From NCBI GenBank assembly GCA_028290165.1, contig JAQGKJ010000194.1, forward strand, positions 1-11,303: a stretch of DNA of 11,303 nucleotides, in the 5' to 3' direction. This stretch comes from Bradyrhizobium sp. (GTDB taxonomy: Bacteria > Pseudomonadota > Alphaproteobacteria > Rhizobiales > Xanthobacteraceae). This document shows positions 1 to 5,933 of this stretch, one piece after another. The notes under the pieces are model-generated. The model was not told the origin of the DNA. It made no database searches and saw only the letters and a program-made list of their open reading frames with translations. The translations under genes and the position numbers were made by a program. Position 1 is the first letter of the stretch. Every line of letters starts with the position of its first letter.

Positions 1-1364
1 ATCCGCTCGCGCACCGCGGTCTCGAAGTCCATGCCCGTAAAACCGATCGCGGCATCGCCCCAGACATTGATGCAGAGTTTTTCGGGTTTTGCCAGTTTGG
101 CGCCCATCGCCAGCCCCAGCCCGTAGCCGAGCTGGGTGGTCTTGCCCCAGCCGATATAGGACAACGGTTCGACTGGCTTCCAGAACGGCGATAGCTGGTC
201 GCGCGGGCTGCCGGCGTCATGGGTGATGATGGTGTTGTTGATGTCGACGGTGTGCTGCAAGTCCCAGAGCACGCGATAGGGATTCAATGGCGCGTCGCTG
301 CTTGTGAGCTTCGGCAGCCATTTCGCCAGCCATTCCTTATGCGACGCGGCGATCTCGGCGGCAACCGCACTGGCATCGCGGTCTCTTGTGACGCTGTTGC
401 CGACCTCTTCCAAGAGCGCGTCGAGCACCAGCCCGGCGTCGCCGACCAGGCCGATCCTGGCCTCGACATCCTTGTTGAGGTGGGCGGGGTCCAGCGTCGA
501 ATGAATGATGGTCTTGCCCTTGGGCATGGCGATGCCGAACGAGGTTTCCGTGAACGAGCAGCCGATACCGAAGATCACGTCGGCCTCGGCCAGAAACTTC
601 GGTACCGCGCGCGGCACCGCGAGACCGCCCGAGCCGAGTGACAGCGGGTGCGTCTCGGGGAACGACGATTTGCCGCCGAGGCTGGTGGTGACGGGGATGG
701 CAAGCCTCTCCGCGAGCCGCTTCAGCTGCGGCCAGGCTTTTGCGTAATGCACGCCCTGGCCGGCATAGATCACGGGACGTTTGGCGCCGACCAACAGCGC
801 CGCCGCTTCCTTCACGTGGACGGGATCGGCGCCGTAGCGGGTGCGCAGCACCGGCGTGTAATTCAGCGGTTCCGGCACTTCCTCGTTCCACATGTCGGCC
901 GGAATTTCCACGATCACCGGCCCGCCGCGGCCGTTTTTCAGTTTTGTGAAGGCGCGGCGGAAGATGTTGCCGACTTCGGAAGCGATGTTGATCGGCTCGG
1001 CCGACTTCGCAAAAGCACGCATCGCCTGGCTGGAATTGAAGTTCGGCTCGATATTGGCAAGCCGCCGCGGATAGCCCATCGGCAGCACCAGCACCGGCAC
1101 GGATTCGCCAAAGCATTGCGCCACGCCGCCCATGGCGTTTTCTGCGCCTGGGCCGTGCTGCATGCAGAACGCGCCGATGGTGCGCCCGGAGGTGACGCGC
1201 GAGATCGCGTCCGCCATGTGCACCCCGATGCGCTCCTGCCGCACCATGATGGGGCGGATATCGGCAGAGGCGGCATGCTCAATGAGGTGATTGACCGGAT
1301 AGCCGCAGAGGATCTCTATTCCCTCGCGCTTCATGATTTCTGCAATGGCGGTGCCGAGTTTCAT
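1..1364 (-). CDS. Thiamine-diphosphate-dependent enzyme, acetolactate synthase-like, 3'-truncated by window edge
   Basis: The first 454 residues are visible; the C-terminus lies beyond the left edge. The domain order is that of the TPP-enzyme (POX/ALS) superfamily. An N-terminal pyrimidine-binding domain (about 1-165) carries the expected cofactor-activating glutamate in MVRQERIGVHMAD (E44) and a CMQHGPGAEN loop at 67-76. A central domain (about 185-320) follows. The C-terminal PP-binding domain begins near 360 and carries WGDAAIGFTGMDFETAV from about 435, the TPP/Mg motif, with GDA in place of the usual GDG. The start is the ATG at 1362-1364, preceded by a strong Shine-Dalgarno, GGGGAGG, in complement(1371..1380). 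The family includes acetolactate synthases, oxalyl-CoA decarboxylases, sulfoacetaldehyde acetyltransferases and benzoylformate decarboxylases. The substrate cannot be told from the sequence, and the resemblance is to unassigned TPP-requiring proteins of bradyrhizobia. It stands alone with no regulatory subunit beside its 5' end. Confidence 0.9.
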   Translation of the reverse strand, partial: MKLGTAIAEIMKREGIEILCGYPVNHLIEHAASADIRPIMVRQERIGVHMADAISRVTSGRTIGAFCMQHGPGAENAMGGVAQCFGESVPVLVLPMGYPRRLANIEPNFNSSQAMRAFAKSAEPINIASEVGNIFRRAFTKLKNGRGGPVIVEIPADMWNEEVPEPLNYTPVLRTRYGADPVHVKEAAALLVGAKRPVIYAGQGVHYAKAWPQLKRLAERLAIPVTTSLGGKSSFPETHPLSLGSGGLAVPRAVPKFLAEADVIFGIGCSFTETSFGIAMPKGKTIIHSTLDPAHLNKDVEARIGLVGDAGLVLDALLEEVGNSVTRDRDASAVAAEIAASHKEWLAKWLPKLTSSDAPLNPYRVLWDLQHTVDINNTIITHDAGSPRDQLSPFWKPVEPLSYIGWGKTTQLGYGLGLAMGAKLAKPEKLCINVWGDAAIGFTGMDFETAVRER

Positions 1365-1370
1365 GGCCGA

Positions 1371-1380
1371 TCCTCCCCTT
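1371..1380 (-). promoter_or_regulatory. Ribosome binding site of the TPP enzyme
   Basis: On the minus strand this reads AAGGGGAGGA, six bases before the ATG at 1364. It is a near-ideal anti-16S match and fixes the start codon over upstream alternatives. Confidence 0.7.
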
Positions 1381-1582
1381 TGACTGGCCGATGTCTGGGC
1401 TCGGCCTCGTCGGGTAGTTGGAACAGGATTTTGTCGATCGGTAAAGCGTGCGCAGGCCTTCCCAGGGAGGTTCTGGTATCTCGTTTTGCATCTCGATGAC
1501 TGCTCCGGGTGCGGAGCGGACCGGACGGTGCTTCGCGTCGCCGGCAGAACGCGGCGCTGCGTCCGGGAGCAAAGCCGATAAT

Positions 1583-1750
1583 CTATCGGATGCCGCTGCG
1601 CTGCTTCAGCATGGCCGACATCAGCCGGCGAAGGTAATTCTTCATCAGGTCATCGGATCTCGCCAGCGATTCAAGGGCGCGCTGCTCGTCGAGCTTGTCG
1701 CGGACGATGCCGATATAGTTCTGTCTCATTTCCCGTTCTTGCACTGACAT
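1583..1750 (-). CDS. Small hypothetical protein, 55 aa
   Basis: A 55-residue reading frame runs from ATG at 1748-1750 to TAG at 1583-1585. It begins MSVQEREMRQNYIGIVRDKL and ends MSAMLKQRSGIR. A Shine-Dalgarno-like GGTGAG sits five bases upstream. The product is charged, has no membrane segment or signal peptide, and is predicted to be mostly helical with possible short coiled-coil character (repeated R/K/E/D with spaced L/M/I). It resembles short unannotated proteins of rhizobia, but I cannot assign a family. It lies between the divergent flank of the pilin gene and the TPP enzyme, on the same strand as the latter, 218 bp upstream of its start. That gap argues against tight co-transcription. 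Confidence 0.55.
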   Translation of the reverse strand: MSVQEREMRQNYIGIVRDKLDEQRALESLARSDDLMKNYLRRLMSAMLKQRSGIR

Positions 1751-1985
1751 GTTGGCTCACCCCCCACGGGACCCTCGATCAGGCAAGCATGTTGGATTTG
1801 GCAAAATCGGAAGTAAATTTTCGGGCCCGTATGAATACCGATGTCACGGAAGAATTCTGGTTTCGGCGGGAAGCGCCGAGGGGATCGACATACCGGCAAA
1901 GATAGGTCTCCACCTTAACCGATCGTTCAGCGTGTTCGTCAACCGGCCGGCAACCAATGCAACCTAGATTCGCCTCGTATTGGCG

Positions 1986-1999
1986 CGGGAAAAATCCCG
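1986..1999. repeat. Small inverted repeat in the pilin leader
   Basis: CGGGA (1986-1990) and TCCCG (1995-1999) are exact complements around an AAAA loop. It precedes the pilin Shine-Dalgarno by 14 bases. It is too short to be called a terminator and could be a leader hairpin or chance. Confidence 0.35.
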
Positions 2000-2013
2000 T
2001 GGGAAGCGTCGAC

Positions 2014-2018
2014 AGGAG
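2014..2018 (+). promoter_or_regulatory. Ribosome binding site of the pilin gene
   Basis: AGGAG lies six bases before the ATG at 2025, consistent with strong translation of an abundant structural subunit. Confidence 0.7.
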
Positions 2019-2024
2019 TTTTGA

Positions 2025-2189
2025 ATGCGGCAGCTGATTTCAAAATTCCTGGATGATGAATCCGGCGCGACCGCCATCGAATATTGCCTGATCGCGACCG
2101 GTATTGCATTTGCGATCATCGCCACCGTCCAGGCCATCGGCCCGCAACTCAACACCAAATTCGTCGCGGTCAACAACTCGCTGAAATAA
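2025..2189 (+). CDS. Flp/Fap-type IVb pilin, 54 aa
   Basis: The 54-residue product has the class IVb (Flp) prepilin layout. A short positively charged leader, MRQLISKFLDDESG, is followed by the processing motif G-ATAIEY (G14, E19, Y20). A single hydrophobic helix (CLIATGIAFAIIATVQAIG, about 21-39) and a short polar tail ending NNSLK follow. The prepilin peptidase CpaA/TadV is expected to cut after G14. The mature subunit would polymerise into thin adhesion pili through the Tad/Cpa secretion system. The ATG at 2025 has AGGAG at 2014-2018, six bases upstream. Length is normal for the family. Position 21 is Cys where Gly (IEYGLIA) is most usual. No tad/cpa assembly gene is visible nearby, so this is a stand-alone pilin gene, as rhizobia often have in addition to the main cluster. 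Confidence 0.92.
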   Translation: MRQLISKFLDDESGATAIEYCLIATGIAFAIIATVQAIGPQLNTKFVAVNNSLK

Positions 2190-2226
2190 GCGGCGGGGTC
2201 AGGCAGAATTCATGCAACAGCTGTCG

Positions 2227-2239
2227 GGACCTGGGGTCC
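2227..2239 (+). repeat. Short hairpin downstream of the pilin gene
   Basis: GGACC (2227-2231) and GGTCC (2235-2239) are exact complements around a TGG loop, 37 bases after the pilin stop. There is no run of T after it, so a Rho-independent terminator is not well supported. Confidence 0.3.
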
Positions 2240-2243
2240 GTAA

Positions 2244-2405
2244 TTGATCGCCTACACCAAGCTGAACCCGCTGAAGGTGACTGCCTTCGCGATCAACGCA
2301 GTGTCGGTCGTGCCGACGCTGATGGTTGGAAAGCGATCGGGATTGACGGGTGGCGCATATTATAGCGGATTCGATTTTGGTGACAGCGACGGCGGCGGGG
2401 ACTGA
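2244..2405 (+). pseudogene. Possible decayed C-terminal remnant of a membrane transporter
   Basis: A frame opens just after an in-frame TAA (2241-2243) and closes at TGA 2403-2405. There is no ATG and no Shine-Dalgarno, and the only possible start is TTG at 2244. The translation begins LIAYTKLNPLKVTAFAINAV and continues SVVPTLMVG, then turns into a Gly/Asp/Ser-rich end. The segment YTKLNPLK...INAVSVVPTLMV faintly resembles a transmembrane region of Nramp-type divalent-metal transporters, where an NP-K...IN-VV-VP pattern occurs. I infer a leftover fragment whose remainder is lost, or a chance resemblance. The glycine-rich tail would be out of register with that family. Confidence 0.25.
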
Positions 2406-2414
2406 GAGCGCCCG

Positions 2415-2651
2415 TCACCGCGTCTCGCCATCGCCGTTCAGCGCCCGCATCACCCCGATCCGCGCGAACATCAGCCAGCCGCCGCCGGTCTCCGCGGCGT
2501 TGATCAGGTTCTCGACCGCGATCTGCCAGCGCTCCTGCTGCTGCACGTCTTCCGGCAGTGTCATGATGTAATCGGCGGCGTGCTGAAGCGTCGTAAGCTT
2601 GACGCCGCCGCGCAACCGGATCGGCTCATCGAACGGCGTCGACCACGGCAT
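2415..2651 (-). CDS. Conserved hypothetical protein, 78 aa
   Basis: The product begins MPWSTPFDEPIRLRGGVKL and has the body LQHAADYIMTLPEDVQQQERWQIAVENLI, then MFARIGVMRALN near the end. This is the pattern of a small cytosolic protein repeatedly found in bradyrhizobia and relatives and left without function. From memory, its hallmarks are the MPWS-PF opening, the ADYI-LP segment, and a C-terminal MFARIG-MRALN. The ATG at 2649-2651 is chosen because that opening looks conserved; no good Shine-Dalgarno precedes it on the minus strand. It lies 81 bp downstream of the Ku stop on the same strand, so joint transcription is possible. No DNA-repair link can be shown. Confidence 0.75.
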   Translation of the reverse strand: MPWSTPFDEPIRLRGGVKLTTLQHAADYIMTLPEDVQQQERWQIAVENLINAAETGGGWLMFARIGVMRALNGDGETR

Positions 2652-2732
2652 CTCAGGAGAGGTGTTGCGCTGGTCGAAAAGCCAGCGAGCGATGGCCCGG
2701 TCTGATGGCGCGCCGCAGCGGGGAGGATGGCA

Positions 2733-3677
2733 CTATCCCGCCTTCTTCGATCGGGCGGGGGCGCGTGCCGGCTTCTCGGCCTTCTTCGGTTCTTCCTTTG
2801 CGGCGCGCTTGCCGCTGATCGGCAGCAGCATCTCGCGCTGGCCGGCGGCGGCCTTGCGCGGCTTCTTGCCCTTGGTCTTGGCGGCGGGGGCGGATTGCTT
2901 CTCGCTGGCCAGGCTGCGCTTCAGCGCATCCATCAGGTTGATGACATTGCCGCTCGATTTCGGCGCCGACTTCGCGGGCAGGCGAACGCCGCTGCGCTTC
3001 TTGTTGATGAGATCGATCAGCGCGGATTCGTAATGGTCCTCGAAGGCCTCTGGCTCGAACGATCCGGATTTTTGTTCGACGATGTGCTTGGCGAGATCCA
3101 GCATGTCCTTGGTGACTTTCACGTCCTGGATGTCGTCGAAATATTCCTTCTCGCTGCGCACCTCATAGGGGTAACGCAACAGCGTGCCCATCAGGCCCTT
3201 GCCGAGCGGCTCCAGCGCGATGATGTGCTCCCGGTTGGTCAACACCAGGCGGCCGATCGCGACCTTGTTCATGCTGCGGATGGTTTCGCGTATCACCGCG
3301 AAGGCGTCATGGCCGACCTTGCCGTCGGGCACCAGATAATAGGGACGGATCAAATAGCGGTTGTCGATATCGGCATTGGGCACGAACTCGTCGATCTCGA
3401 TGGTGTGGGTCGATTCCAGCGCGATGTCGTCGAGCTCGTCCTTCGTCACCTCGATGTAGGTGTCGGTATCGACCTTGTAGCCCTTCATGATGTCTTCGTT
3501 GGCGACTTCCTCGCCGGTGTCGGCGTCGACCTTGGCGTATTTGATGCGATGGCCGGTCTTGCGGTTGATCTGGTTGAAGGAGACCTTTTCGGTATCCGAC
3601 GTCGCCGGATAAAGGGCAACCGGGCAGGTCACGAGTGAAAGGCGCAAAAAGCCTTTCCAGTTGGCGCGGGGGGCCAT
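2733..3677 (-). CDS. ku: Ku, DNA double-strand-break end-binding protein (NHEJ)
   Basis: The 314-residue product opens MAPRANWKGFLRLSLVTCPV, the typical start of bacterial Ku, then SFNQINRKTGHRIKY and EEVANEDIMKGY. The Ku core barrel spans about 10-230. The C-terminal 80 residues are rich in Lys, Ala and Pro and end in a basic tail (KKAEKPARAPARSKKAG), as in longer rhizobial Ku proteins where the tail aids DNA binding. Bacterial Ku forms a homodimeric ring that threads onto broken DNA ends and recruits the ligase LigD. No ligD is in the window, so the partner must be elsewhere. The ATG at 3675-3677 has GGAG in complement(3684..3687), six bases upstream. Rhizobia often carry several ku copies, and which paralogue this is cannot be told. 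Confidence 0.95.
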   Translation of the reverse strand: MAPRANWKGFLRLSLVTCPVALYPATSDTEKVSFNQINRKTGHRIKYAKVDADTGEEVANEDIMKGYKVDTDTYIEVTKDELDDIALESTHTIEIDEFVPNADIDNRYLIRPYYLVPDGKVGHDAFAVIRETIRSMNKVAIGRLVLTNREHIIALEPLGKGLMGTLLRYPYEVRSEKEYFDDIQDVKVTKDMLDLAKHIVEQKSGSFEPEAFEDHYESALIDLINKKRSGVRLPAKSAPKSSGNVINLMDALKRSLASEKQSAPAAKTKGKKPRKAAAGQREMLLPISGKRAAKEEPKKAEKPARAPARSKKAG

Positions 3678-3966
3678 GGGATACTCCGAAAACGCGACAG
3701 ACGACCGGTAAGGATACCACCGGGGAACCGGGTTTCAAGCGAGTCGGGAGGGATTCTCGGAACGGCGTTAACCGTCCTGAGGGGTTGGCCGGGCCTGCGC
3801 CGGAACGGGCATGCGAGGCGCCGCGGCAAGACCGGCCGCCGCGCCTTCCGGGCGAGGGGGCTGACATCGCAGGCCGCTGGGCCCGGAACATCATCTCCGA
3901 TCATGCGTTGCTTTCGAGAACGCGAGGCAGCAAGGCGCTCGCGGACAACAGGGAATCGAGGGCAGC
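3678..3966. other. Divergent intergenic region between ku and the 50-aa membrane protein
   Basis: These 289 bases separate ku (minus) from a plus-strand gene and must carry both promoters. I see no clear -35/-10 pair, no RNA gene and no convincing open frame with a Shine-Dalgarno. The stretch is very GC-rich in its middle. Confidence 0.5.
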
Positions 3967-4119
3967 ATGGCAACGAGAGAGCGTCGTCAGATCGTCGAAA
4001 CCCCGACCGAAGCCCGCCAGGCCGAGCCCGGCCCGGCGGTGCTTGCGCTCCTCACGGTCTCGACCGGGCTGGCGATGCTGATCCTCGGCATGGTCTGGTT
4101 CGCGTTCTTCCGCACCTGA
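3967..4119 (+). CDS. Small single-span membrane protein, 50 aa
   Basis: ATG at 3967 runs to TGA at 4117-4119. The product starts with a polar, charged segment, MATRERRQIVETPTEARQAE. A hydrophobic helix from about 23 to 48 (VLALLTVSTGLAMLILGMVW) follows, and the protein ends FFRT. GAGGG at 3958-3962 gives a usable Shine-Dalgarno four bases before the start. The charge layout predicts one inner-membrane span, with the long N-terminal side probably cytoplasmic and an almost absent tail. Similar tiny membrane proteins are common in Bradyrhizobium, without known function. It is divergent from ku and 155 bp before the phosphatase start used here. Confidence 0.6.
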   Translation: MATRERRQIVETPTEARQAEPGPAVLALLTVSTGLAMLILGMVWFAFFRT

Positions 4120-4274
4120 GGGAATAGTTCTGGCGGCTGCGCCAGCACGCTTTGCCTGGAGCCGAGAGGGGCTTCGGGAGCGATCTTCGACTGCCTTCGC
4201 CGGTTGCTGAGGGCGATCCATTGGAATAGGACCATCGCGTCCCGTGAATGACACGCCGGAAATGCGAAAGCCGT

Positions 4275-4943
4275 ATGAGCCTGACCTATGTCATTCCGGA
4301 TATTCATGGCCGATACGATCTGCTCAGCGAAGCCTTCGCCGAGATAACCGCGCGCTCCGGTGGGCAAGCCGCCATTGTCACGATCGGCGACTACGTCGAC
4401 AAGGGACCGGACAGCAAGCAGGTCATCGACCTGATGCTGTCGGTTGCCGCCGATGACCGGAACCTGGTCGCGCTGAAGGGCAACCACGACGCCATGATGG
4501 TCGAGGCGCTGCGCGATCCTGCGAAGATGGCGGCATGGATAGCGAAGGGCGGCGACGCCGCGCTGGCCTCGTACGGTGGCGACCCCGCCGCTGTGCCGGA
4601 AACCCACATCGTATGGCTCGACCGGCTTTCCCTGATGCATGTCGACGCGCATCGCCTCTACGTCCACGCCGGTGTCGATCCGGAAGTCCCCCTGGAGCAA
4701 CAGAGCGAAGCGACGCTGTTGTGGAAGCGCTATCCCAAGGGATTTTCCGGCGGGTACGGCAAACTCCACGTCGTCCATGGCCACGATAATTATCCCGACG
4801 GTCCGCTATTGTACGAAGGCCGCACCAACCTGGACACGCTCGCGTGGCGCACCGGACGGCTGATGGTCGGGATTTTCGACGACGACAGGCCGGGCGGTCC
4901 AGTCGATTTTATCGTGGTCAGGGGACCCCCGGCCGAACGTTAG
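4275..4943 (+). CDS. PPP-family metallophosphoesterase (serine/threonine phosphatase-like)
   Basis: The 222-residue product carries the PPP/calcineurin-like signature in order: PDIHGR (8-13; metal ligands D9 and H11), GDYVDKGP (38-45; D39), LKGNHDAMM (67-75; N70, H71), HAGVDP (131-136) and HGHDN (168-172). A C-terminal LYEGRTNLDTLAWRTGRL strand, usual in bacterial PrpA/ApaH-like enzymes, follows. It should hydrolyse phosphoester bonds with two bound metal ions, often Mn. Whether the substrate is a phosphoprotein or a small molecule such as a dinucleotide is not decided by the sequence. The first Gly of the classic GDIHG is Pro here, a variant outside the metal ligands. ATG 4275 is preferred because the conserved fold begins at once (MSLTYVIPDIHG). 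An in-frame ATG at 4248 would add nine unconserved residues, and neither has a strong Shine-Dalgarno. It is probably monocistronic. Confidence 0.88.
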   Translation: MSLTYVIPDIHGRYDLLSEAFAEITARSGGQAAIVTIGDYVDKGPDSKQVIDLMLSVAADDRNLVALKGNHDAMMVEALRDPAKMAAWIAKGGDAALASYGGDPAAVPETHIVWLDRLSLMHVDAHRLYVHAGVDPEVPLEQQSEATLLWKRYPKGFSGGYGKLHVVHGHDNYPDGPLLYEGRTNLDTLAWRTGRLMVGIFDDDRPGGPVDFIVVRGPPAER

Positions 4944-5143
4944 CGCAGCTGCGCCGGTGTGTGACCTATTGGGGCTTCCGATTCGTCGTGTTAGGCGGTT
5001 GGATCAGCCGCCATCGGGTCCGAGCCGGAGCGGATCGTGAAGAAAAAGTAACAATGCGTTATATGCTCTGTTCATAGCCCGTTCACGCCGGTGGGGCTCT
5101 TCTTGATGGCGGACATTGCGCAGTTCACACTCGGAGGGAAACC
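4944..5143 (+). promoter_or_regulatory. Upstream region of the feuP-feuQ operon with GTTCA repeats
   Basis: This 200-bp spacer precedes the response regulator. It contains the pentamer GTTCA at 5070-5074 and 5081-5085, start to start 11 bases, and again at 5123-5127 (GTTCAC). Direct repeats with an 11-base period are the usual operator form for OmpR/PhoP-class regulators, so autoregulation is plausible. An AT-rich TTATAT at 5059-5064 could be a -10 box, but no good -35 is seen. A 5-bp inverted repeat, GGCGG/CCGCC (4994-4998, 5008-5012), has no T-run and is a poor terminator candidate for the phosphatase. Confidence 0.3.
5133..5137 (+). promoter_or_regulatory. Ribosome binding site deciding the GTG start of feuP
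   Basis: GGAGG lies six bases before GTG 5144, supporting a non-ATG start at the exact N-terminus expected for a receiver domain (MRLLVVEDD). Confidence 0.75.
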
Positions 5144-5815
5144 GTGCGCCTGCTCGTCGTTGAAGATGATCCCGATCTCAACCGTCAGCTGACGACGGCA
5201 CTGACCGATGCGGGCTATGTGGTCGATCGCGCCTTCGACGGTGAGGAAGGGCATTTTCTCGGCGACAGCGAACCCTACGACGCCGTCGTGCTCGACATCG
5301 GCCTGCCGAAGATGGACGGCATCTCGGTGCTGGAGGCCTGGCGCCGCAACGGCCGCGCGATGCCGGTCCTGATCCTGACCGCGCGCGACCGCTGGAGCGA
5401 CAAGGTGCAGGGCTTTGATGCCGGCGCCGACGACTATGTCGCAAAGCCGTTTCACCTCGAGGAAGTCCTGGCCCGGATCCGCGCGCTGCTGCGCCGCTCC
5501 ACCGGTCACGCCCAGTCCGAGCTGACCTGCGGGCCGGTCTCGCTGGATACCCGCACCGGGCGGGTCAGCGTATCCGGCAATCCGATCAAGATGACCTCGC
5601 ACGAATACCGGCTGCTCGCCTATCTCATGCACCACACCGGGCGCGTGGTATCGCGCACCGAACTGGTCGAGCATCTCTACGATCAGGATTTCGACCGCGA
5701 CTCCAATACCATCGAAGTGTTTGTCGGCCGCATCCGCAAGAAGCTGGACGTCGATATTATCCAGACCGTGCGGGGGCTTGGCTATCTGCTGACGCCGCCA
5801 GCGCCGGGCAACTGA
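5144..5815 (+). CDS. feuP: FeuP-like response regulator, OmpR/PhoP class
   Basis: The 223-residue product is a two-domain transcription regulator. The receiver (1-118) has the acidic pocket E7-D8-D9, the phospho-acceptor D51 in VVLDIGLPKMDG, T79 and K101. The winged-helix DNA-binding domain (about 126-220) includes TSHEYRLLAYLMHHTGRVVS, DSNTIEVFVGRIRKKL and the wing segment TVRGLGYLL. The start is GTG 5144, with GGAGG at 5133-5137, six bases upstream. The pattern GYVVD-AFDGEEGHFLGD, RDRWSDKVQG and HLYDQDFDRDSNTIEVF matches my memory of rhizobial FeuP. In Sinorhizobium FeuP with kinase FeuQ controls cyclic beta-glucan export and symbiosis; in Rhizobium leguminosarum the pair was linked to iron uptake. 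The name is from recognition, and the exact regulon in this organism is unknown. The small gene feuN, which restrains FeuQ in Sinorhizobium, is not seen upstream. Confidence 0.9.
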   Translation: MRLLVVEDDPDLNRQLTTALTDAGYVVDRAFDGEEGHFLGDSEPYDAVVLDIGLPKMDGISVLEAWRRNGRAMPVLILTARDRWSDKVQGFDAGADDYVAKPFHLEEVLARIRALLRRSTGHAQSELTCGPVSLDTRTGRVSVSGNPIKMTSHEYRLLAYLMHHTGRVVSRTELVEHLYDQDFDRDSNTIEVFVGRIRKKLDVDIIQTVRGLGYLLTPPAPGN

Positions 5816-5853
5816 TCAAGGCTATTGATCAGCCGCCGGTCTTACTCTTTTGT

Positions 5854-5933
5854 TCGAACATGATGTTGTCCGAAAACCGGCGTCCATCGATCGGGTCCTG
5901 GCCCGCGGACACGCCTTGCCGGATCATGCCCGA
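5854..5933. repeat. Dispersed palindromic (REP-like) element in the feuP-feuQ spacer
   Basis: The left arm TCGAACATGAT (5854-5864), followed by GTTGTCCGAAAACCGG, is mirrored by the right arm GCCGGATCATGCCCGA (5918-5933). Read in reverse, the right arm gives TCGGGCATGATCCGGC. The outer arms share TCG-CATGAT. This layout, CATGAT...CCGAAAACCGG...GGATCATG, is what I remember as a very common intergenic palindrome in Bradyrhizobium, Rhodopseudomonas and Nitrobacter genomes. It fills most of the 117-bp spacer, and its right end touches the A of the feuQ start codon at 5933. It may form a hairpin in the feuPQ message. Confidence 0.65.

Larger units (their letters stand above)
1751..2024. other. Intergenic region upstream of the pilin gene
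   Basis: This spacer separates the divergent 55-aa gene and the pilin gene. It must hold both promoters, but I see no clear -35/-10 pair. A short inverted repeat, CGGGA-AAAA-TCCCG, lies at 1986-1999, 25 bases before the pilin ATG, so it would fall in the leader of the message. A 38-codon plus-strand frame (1789-1905) has only a weak AGG upstream and no recognisable product, and I do not call it a gene. Confidence 0.5.

Noticed and set aside
648..1499. A 283-codon plus-strand frame opposite the TPP enzyme
   Set aside because: The minus-strand TPP enzyme is continuous with conserved motifs throughout, so the opposite frame has no independent support.
1789..1905. A 38-codon plus-strand frame starting MLDLAKSEVNFRARMNTDVT
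   Set aside because: It has only a weak AGG upstream, is very short, and has no recognisable product. It is possible but not supportable as a gene.
2727..3638. A 303-codon plus-strand frame opposite ku
   Set aside because: The Ku protein on the minus strand is unambiguous, and the plus frame is a GC-driven shadow.
4248..4274. Upstream in-frame start for the phosphatase adding nine residues
   Set aside because: No Shine-Dalgarno precedes it, and the added residues (MTRRKCESR) do not resemble the family, whose fold begins at the next Met.
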